Below are positions 4,982 through 9,237 of a stretch of 9,237 nucleotides of DNA, one piece after another (position 1 is the stretch's first letter; every line of letters starts with the position of its first letter). Origin of the DNA: CAIUVD01 sp044338255 (GTDB lineage Bacteria > Planctomycetota > UBA11346); NCBI GenBank assembly GCA_044338255.1, contig JBIILZ010000135.1:1-9237 (forward strand), read 5' to 3'. The position numbers were made by a program, and so were the translations under genes. The notes under the pieces were generated by a model. The model was not told the DNA's origin. It did not search any database and was given only the letters and a program-made list of their open reading frames with translations.

Positions 4982-7921
4982 ATGCTGGGCCGGCGCGAGA
5001 TCGCGCACCACGCGGAAGCGCGCCCCAAGCTGGGGCGTGGTTGCCGACCAGTGCACGAAGCGCCGGTTATCCACCAGCACCACCAGAGAACCATCCGTGC
5101 CCTGGGCGATTTCGGGTTGGCGGATATCAACCATTACACGTAATTCAGCGATGCTCGGCAGGCGCCAAGCGATGCCTTCACGCTTGGCGCGTGCGGCCAC
5201 GTAGTCGCGGATCTGCGCTTGCGTGAGACCGGTTACCGGTGCTGATAACGTGGGCGCAGCCGTTGGTGGCAAGCCCTTTTCCACGGCCAAGACCGCGGAG
5301 AACTCGCTCTCGGTGATCGGCGCCGAGGCCAGGAAGGCGGCCACGGTACATGTCTCACCACCAACGATGGCCTCGTTCGCCGGCACCAGGAGCAACTGGG
5401 CCGGAAAATCAGGCAACCAAGTGAGCATCAGCTTCTGCCCACGACGCACTCGCAGGTGACTGGAACGACCGTCGGAATCGGTCACCGCCCAGGCTCCAAA
5501 ACGGAGCTTGGCCGAGGTCCCATCGACGATCTTCAGCGGTGTCGAGGCCGGATCATCAAGCTGACGGACGCAGCTGATATCGGCGCCGTGGACTTCCAGC
5601 TCGGCCAAGCCCGCAAGTGCGTCGGCCTGGCGGCCATCATCATAGGCCGCAGCCTCGGCGACGGTCTCCTCATCACCGAGTCCGAGCTCGTCGTGATCCG
5701 CCAGTCGCGCCCGATAGAATTCGCCGAGGGCGGTGCGTACGCGCACATTGCCGGGAGCCACGGCATGTGCGCGGAAGAGCAACCGCAGGGCGGTGCCCAG
5801 TGCCGCCGTGCGTTGTTGTCTGAGGCTCGCGTCCGCCGCCGCATCTTCGAGCTGTCCTGCCAACTTCCGCGCCTGCGCGAGGTGCGGCCGAGCCTCGGCG
5901 AGGATCGCCTGAGCTTGGGCGTTAACCTCGGCCTGCTCGAGGCGGAGCACCTCCTGAAGCAGTGTGGGCAGATCCGGATGTTCGGAGTCGATGCCATGGG
6001 CGCGCTCAAACAAGCCACGCGCCGAGATACGGTCACCCTGGACCACGGCCTCACGGCACTGAACTATGAACGCCGCAGCTTCGGCCTGACGCGCACGTAC
6101 CTCCGCGGCCAGATCGAGCTGGGCGGCATGCGCCACCAAGGTCGCATGATGCTTGGTCCGTTGATCGGTGGGATCCAATTGCAAGGCGGCCTCCAGAAGA
6201 CCGATCGCCAAGCGCAGGTCGCCAGCGATTTCAGCATCCGCCGAGCGCGCCGAAAGTTCGCTGGCACGGCTTGCCTGGTAGGCCGCCCGCGCCTGGCTGT
6301 TGGCCTGCTCGTCACGCTGCGCAATCAACGCCGTTACCCGCTGATAATCGCGGACAATTGCCGGATCGTCGGGCATCAAACCCAAGGCCCGGAGATAGCC
6401 TTCGGTGGCCCGATGCAGGCTCTCGTCATCACCCAGGGCACCGAGACGGTTCGCTTCGCGGACCAGGGTGGCGGCTTCCTGGCGCTTACGCAACGCCAGC
6501 TGTTCATCACCACGACGGGCCATCGCCTGACGGAGACGCTGCAGGCCATCCAGCGCTTGGCGATCGTCGGGGTTGCCGAGCAGGATCTGCTCATGATCGC
6601 GCCGGGCTTCGTCGAGCTCGCCCATCAATTCGTGCTGCGCCGACGACTGCCGCAATTCCTGGATCTGCAACTGATACCGGCTTTCCTGCTGCCAATGCCA
6701 GAGACCCACGGCGGCGGAAAACGCCACCATCAATCCCCCGAAGATCGCCAAGCCCAGCCGTTGCTGGCAGAAGAATCGCCACCCCATGTCGAAGGCCGAA
6801 TCGCGATGCGCGCCTACCGCATGTCCGCCCATGAACGCACGCAAGTCGAGGACCAGGGCGTCGACATTCTGGTACCGGTCCAGGGGATCGAAGGCCATGC
6901 ATTTATGCACGATTGCGACCAGGCGTTTCGATAGCTTCCGACATTGATCCTGATGGTCGAGGCGTCGCCACTGACCGTTGGCTGCTTGATCCATGGTCGA
7001 GCGGATGCGCCCACGCTGGTAGGGCGATTCACCGGAGAGGCAGGTGTAGAGTACCACCCCGAGACAATAGATATCACTGCGTTGATCCGCCGGCTCGCCG
7101 CGCGCCTGCTCGGGACTCATGTACGCGGGCGTGCCGATGGAACTGCCCTGGAGAGTCTGGTGGATGTCATTGCCATCCTCGACCGGAATCGAGCGCAACG
7201 AATGGATCTGGCGGAGTCCGCTGGCAACTGGTTCTGAAGGATCGTTGAGGACTTTCGCAAGGCCCCAATCCATAACCAGGACCTCACCATATCGGCCGAT
7301 CATCAGATTGCGCAATTTCAGGTCGCGATGGATCACTCCCCGGCTGTGCGCAAAAGCCACCGTATCGCAGACCTTGACGAAGATCTGCAGCAGTTCATCG
7401 ACGCCCGGACGCGGAAATTCCGCGACCGTAGCCCCTCCTTTCGATGCACTATTGTCACCCAACAGCTCGGCGAGGGTCTGACCCTCGACTTTTTTCATGG
7501 TGTAGATCAGCGTGCCGTCGGGCAGGACATCGAGGTCATGGACCGGCACGATACCAGGGTGCTCGAGCTGGGCGGTGACTTGAGCCTCGTGGATGAAGCG
7601 GCTCACATCATCGGGGGCGCACTGGTGGGCATGCAGGGTCTTGAGCGCGACCTCACGCATGCAGTCGCGATCGGCAACACTATAGACGAGCCCCTGCGAG
7701 CCTTGTCCGAGCCGCTGGGCCATGCGATACCGTGGCAGCTGCTGATGGTCGGTGACCGCCTGACGCCAACTCTGCAAAGACCGCGCAAACTGCGCCGGAT
7801 CATCGACCCCCCTGAAACCGCTCACTGTTTCGCGGCTGCGCTCGGTCCGGCGGATAGGATTCGTATCGGCCTTGAACTCGACGGTGGCTTCCGTTTCTTT
7901 TTCCGGGGACGGCGTGCTCAT
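4979..7921 (-). CDS. Membrane-anchored Ser/Thr protein kinase with TPR-like region and degenerate FGE-like C-terminus
   Basis: 980 residues. The kinase domain spans about 65-365: LGQGSQGLVYSV (71-82), VALK (K94), helix-C Glu (E112), HRDLKLRN (198-205, Leu where Pro is usual), DWG (218-220, in place of DFG), a long activation segment, GTPAYMSPEQARG (263-275) and the SDIYCLGVVLY helix (282-292). Catalytic K94, D200, N205 and D218 are present, so activity is expected. One transmembrane helix lies at about 389-409. Residues 410-770 are helical and rich in Ala, Gln and Glu, with TPR-like phrases such as AIGLLEAALQLDPTD. About 775-845 looks like a beta domain. Residues 845-975 recall an FGE/SUMF1 domain (LLVPANEAIVGG, ITESEFSAVL, WRLPSIAELR, FVHWSAT, GARFRVVRD), shortened and without the catalytic cysteines. 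By topology the kinase is cytoplasmic and the C-terminus is on the other side of the membrane. The start overlaps the upstream stop by one base (TAATG). Confidence 0.93.
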   Translation of the reverse strand: MSTPSPEKETEATVEFKADTNPIRRTERSRETVSGFRGVDDPAQFARSLQSWRQAVTDHQQLPRYRMAQRLGQGSQGLVYSVADRDCMREVALKTLHAHQCAPDDVSRFIHEAQVTAQLEHPGIVPVHDLDVLPDGTLIYTMKKVEGQTLAELLGDNSASKGGATVAEFPRPGVDELLQIFVKVCDTVAFAHSRGVIHRDLKLRNLMIGRYGEVLVMDWGLAKVLNDPSEPVASGLRQIHSLRSIPVEDGNDIHQTLQGSSIGTPAYMSPEQARGEPADQRSDIYCLGVVLYTCLSGESPYQRGRIRSTMDQAANGQWRRLDHQDQCRKLSKRLVAIVHKCMAFDPLDRYQNVDALVLDLRAFMGGHAVGAHRDSAFDMGWRFFCQQRLGLAIFGGLMVAFSAAVGLWHWQQESRYQLQIQELRQSSAQHELMGELDEARRDHEQILLGNPDDRQALDGLQRLRQAMARRGDEQLALRKRQEAATLVREANRLGALGDDESLHRATEGYLRALGLMPDDPAIVRDYQRVTALIAQRDEQANSQARAAYQASRASELSARSADAEIAGDLRLAIGLLEAALQLDPTDQRTKHHATLVAHAAQLDLAAEVRARQAEAAAFIVQCREAVVQGDRISARGLFERAHGIDSEHPDLPTLLQEVLRLEQAEVNAQAQAILAEARPHLAQARKLAGQLEDAAADASLRQQRTAALGTALRLLFRAHAVAPGNVRVRTALGEFYRARLADHDELGLGDEETVAEAAAYDDGRQADALAGLAELEVHGADISCVRQLDDPASTPLKIVDGTSAKLRFGAWAVTDSDGRSSHLRVRRGQKLMLTWLPDFPAQLLLVPANEAIVGGETCTVAAFLASAPITESEFSAVLAVEKGLPPTAAPTLSAPVTGLTQAQIRDYVAARAKREGIAWRLPSIAELRVMVDIRQPEIAQGTDGSLVVLVDNRRFVHWSATTPQLGARFRVVRDLAPAQH

Positions 7922-8433
7922 TATCTAACAGCCGGGATGAACCAACGCTCGTGCGCGATTTTGATGACATGATCAAGCGACGCTACCGACACCCATGAAC
8001 CGGCTCCGGCAGCAACCAGCACCGTTGGCGCCAGACGGCAACGATAGGCCAACAGGAACAGATGCGGCAGCTGCACCGGATCAAAGGCATAGCCGATCAA
8101 TTCGCAGGCGCAGGGAGCCCCGATCCGTGCCCGGGCCAGGGCCTGGACATGCTTCTTGAGACCGGGGAGCCCTGAGCCTGCGGCAAAGGCTTCGGGGAAC
8201 ACCGTCTGATCGGCGGCAAAATGCCCCTGCTCATCGAGCAGCACCTGATCAGCCTGCTGAAAGATCATCACCAGACGCACTTCCGCAGCCAGCGGATCCT
8301 TATGGATGAGTGCCGGCTGGGCGAACCACGTCTCATGCTGCAGGGATTCCAGCATGCCCAACTCGATCCGTGGGGTAAAGCCCCGCAGGGCAATACATTC
8401 ACGTGTTGTAACTGCAAGTACGATCTCAGTCAT
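7921..8433 (-). CDS. Unrecognised 170-residue protein coupled to the kinase
   Basis: Its TAA stop shares one base with the kinase ATG (TAATG), so the two are almost certainly translationally coupled and expressed together. I recognise no family with confidence. There is no signal peptide or clear membrane helix. The pattern of EVRLVMIFQQADQVLLDEQG (51-70) followed by ELIGYAFDPVQLPHLFLLAY (111-130) recalls the strands before and after the Nudix box in Nudix-fold proteins (compare the E-L-I-G...H-L-x-L-x-Y pattern). The box itself (GX5EX7REUXEEXGU) is not present: the matching stretch, about 80-105, reads PEAFAAGSGLPGLKKHV. If the resemblance is real, it is a non-catalytic Nudix-like protein. 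The ATG at 8433 has no clear Shine-Dalgarno; an in-frame stop 48 bases upstream bounds the gene. It could be a regulator or substrate of the kinase, inferred only from the coupling. Confidence 0.75.
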   Translation of the reverse strand: MTEIVLAVTTRECIALRGFTPRIELGMLESLQHETWFAQPALIHKDPLAAEVRLVMIFQQADQVLLDEQGHFAADQTVFPEAFAAGSGLPGLKKHVQALARARIGAPCACELIGYAFDPVQLPHLFLLAYRCRLAPTVLVAAGAGSWVSVASLDHVIKIAHERWFIPAVR

Positions 8434-8526
8434 TGGACCGCTGATTGTGCAGCCACCGCCGCAAAAGCCAGATGCCGATCAAGGTTTGCCGTTTCAACGG
8501 ACAATCACACTGCGGATGGGATCCAC

Positions 8527-8778
8527 CTAACGCCGCGACCGACACAGATGCCTCGCCACGGAAATCAACCCATCAAATCTGAACGACGGATCAATGTATT
8601 TTTCGATCACGTAGAATAGGAAATAATAAAGCCGTGAAAAAGACCAGATCGATAAGACCGACAACATAAGGATCTTCAGATCGAAAGTGTAGAGGTAGAT
8701 GAGCGATAAGGAGATGACACCGATACCCAGGAAGAGCACGGCCTTCAAGTACATCATCCGGGGGTTCTTAAGATCCAT
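8527..8778 (-). CDS. Small two-helix membrane protein, function unknown
   Basis: 83 residues from the ATG at 8778. The frame is open to an ATG at 8808, but only 8778 has a strong Shine-Dalgarno (GGAGGG, 8 bases upstream), so the shorter form is preferred. After MDLKNPRMM come two hydrophobic segments, about 10-32 (YLKAVLFLGIGVISLSLIYL) and 34-58 (LKILMLSVLSIWSFSRLYYF), separated by a very short turn that suggests a hairpin in the membrane. The tail YVIEKYIDPSFRFDGLISVA and a basic end (RHLCRSRR) would lie on the same side as the N-terminus. No family is recognised. It is more AT-rich than its neighbours. The next gene (170-residue protein) begins 93 bases downstream on the same strand, so the three genes could form an operon. 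Confidence 0.75.
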   Translation of the reverse strand: MDLKNPRMMYLKAVLFLGIGVISLSLIYLYTFDLKILMLSVLSIWSFSRLYYFLFYVIEKYIDPSFRFDGLISVARHLCRSRR

Positions 8779-8786
8779 TCCGCATA

Positions 8787-8792
8787 CCCTCC
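8787..8792 (-). promoter_or_regulatory. Strong Shine-Dalgarno fixing the start of the small membrane protein
   Basis: GGAGGG on the minus strand, 8 bases before the ATG at 8776-8778. It is the clearest ribosome-binding site in the window. It lies inside the longer open frame beginning at 8808 and argues against that start. Confidence 0.75.
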
Positions 8793-8891
8793 AGAAAGAT
8801 CGATCCAAGGAGCCTATCTGCCATCCACGCCTGACATCTACTTCCTGGCCTTGTCTCGCGCCAGATCGGCATCGCTTTCCTCGCGAAGGAA

Positions 8892-9092
8892 TCAGACTTC
8901 AGTCGCGGAATAGAAGGTGAGCTTGTTTCCAGACGGATCGTTGATCGACATGTCCGTGGTTCCCCAGGGCATCTCCTGAAATCCAGGTCGTACATAGCGA
9001 TAGCGCTTACCATTCAGGAACTCGCAATATCCCTTCACATCTGGAACTTCAATGCGCACATGGCGGCTTCTCGCTGTTTGGTGTGGGTACAT
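8892..9092 (-). pseudogene. Glyoxalase/bleomycin-resistance-type protein, C-terminal half only
   Basis: 66 codons from the ATG at 9092 to TGA at 8892-8894. Residues 11-61 (HVRIEVPDVKGYCEFLNGK, then RYVRPGFQEMPWGTTDMSIN, DPSGNKLTFYS) match the second half of small glyoxalase-fold (VOC) proteins, where the DPxGNxLTF end is characteristic. Full members are about 115-130 residues with an N-terminal beta-alpha-beta half, which is missing. The frame is blocked by TGA at 9111-9113, and residues 1-10 do not look like the family, so similarity begins near 9062. An ISL3-like transposase gene starts just beyond (9153), so the N-terminal half was probably lost by insertion. A VOC module needs two halves to bind metal; this remnant is unlikely to be a working enzyme unless it dimerises. 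Confidence 0.65.
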
Positions 9093-9237
9093 AAACTCGC
9101 ACTGGTATATTCAGTTCGGGGTTGCGGGATACATTTCTGATACGGTGTGCCCATGAACAGCGATCTCGACATCTTTACCCTGGGGCTTGGCCTGAAGGCT
9201 CCTTGGCAGGTCATCTCATCGGCATTTGACCCCAATG
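9063..9237 (+). mobile_element. Left end of a probable ISL3-family insertion sequence, running off the window
   Basis: The boundary is inferred: glyoxalase similarity stops near 9062 and the transposase starts at 9153, so the IS end should lie between them. Candidate starts are near 9065 or near 9117 (GGGGTTGCGG). The terminal inverted repeat and target duplication cannot be confirmed because the right end is outside the window. Confidence 0.4.
9153..9237 (+). CDS. ISL3-like transposase, N-terminal fragment (3' end outside window)
   Basis: The ATG at 9153 opens a frame to the window edge (28 codons): MNSDLDIFTLGLGL, then KAPWQVISSAFDPN. The pattern LGLxxPWxVxxxxFDP near the N-terminus is characteristic of ISL3-family transposases, where it precedes a Cys-rich zinc-binding region and the DDE core; neither falls inside the window. 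No strong Shine-Dalgarno is seen. The gene faces away from the truncated glyoxalase gene, as expected if the element inserted into it. With only 28 residues, the family call is tentative. Confidence 0.55.
   Translation, partial: MNSDLDIFTLGLGLKAPWQVISSAFDPN

Noticed and set aside
5456..6934. Long 492-codon open frame on the + strand
   Set aside because: It is antisense to the kinase gene, whose frame has clear kinase, helical and FGE-like motifs. The + strand translation resembles no protein and reflects high-GC codon bias.
8838..8894. Read-through extension of the glyoxalase remnant (FLREESDADLARDKARK after the TGA)
   Set aside because: The 17 codons to the next TAG are in frame, but the VOC domain ends normally before the TGA, and nothing supports stop-codon read-through.
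9035..9235. 66-codon minus-strand frame at the right edge as the missing glyoxalase N-terminus
   Set aside because: The translation has no glyoxalase features and is antisense to the transposase start.

Overview
This is a GC-rich bacterial segment with tightly packed genes on both strands. The best clue to the organism is a large membrane-anchored Ser/Thr kinase. It has a DWG motif in place of DFG and a C-terminal part resembling a worn-down formylglycine-generating-enzyme (FGE/SUMF1) domain, an architecture known mainly from Planctomycetota, Lentisphaerota and other PVC-type bacteria. Few genes have a clear Shine-Dalgarno sequence, which fits that group. The assignment is an inference and stays open between PVC lineages.

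Layout, left to right. (1) Positions 1-303, + strand: the 3' end of a histidine-phosphatase (phosphoglycerate-mutase-like) gene cut by the window edge. (2) 372-1118, - strand: a stand-alone GlmU-type uridylyltransferase lacking the acetyltransferase half. (3) A 204-bp divergent intergenic region carrying six perfect copies of a 13-bp tandem repeat. (4) 1323-2156, + strand: an inositol-monophosphatase-family enzyme. (5) A clean bidirectional terminator at 2174-2208. (6) 2213-3070, - strand: speD, AdoMet decarboxylase. (7) A divergent region with a hairpin and a possible 25-codon leader ORF. (8) 3246-4388, + strand: aroC, chorismate synthase, ending inside a second, unrelated 13-bp tandem repeat. 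(9) 4444-4932, + strand: a small putative lipoprotein. (10) A 52-bp perfect palindrome whose two arms carry the stop codons of both flanking convergent genes. (11) 4979-7921, - strand: the 980-residue kinase, translationally coupled (TAATG) to (12) an unrecognised 170-residue protein at 7921-8433. (13) 8527-8778, - strand: an 83-residue two-helix membrane protein with the best Shine-Dalgarno in the window. (14) 8892-9092, - strand: the C-terminal half of a glyoxalase/bleomycin-resistance-type protein with no N-terminal half. (15) 9153 to the edge, + strand: the N-terminus of an ISL3-like transposase, probably the element that broke the glyoxalase gene.

The left two thirds is housekeeping metabolism (UDP-GlcNAc, polyamine and chorismate synthesis) with no obvious common pathway. 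The right third is a signalling locus in which the 170-residue protein and the kinase form one translational unit, possibly led by the small membrane protein, next to an insertion-sequence scar. I see no CRISPR array, tRNA or rRNA. The items I rate most worth checking are the kinase and its coupled partner, the palindrome shared by two stop codons, the two 13-bp repeat arrays, and the glyoxalase/IS junction.
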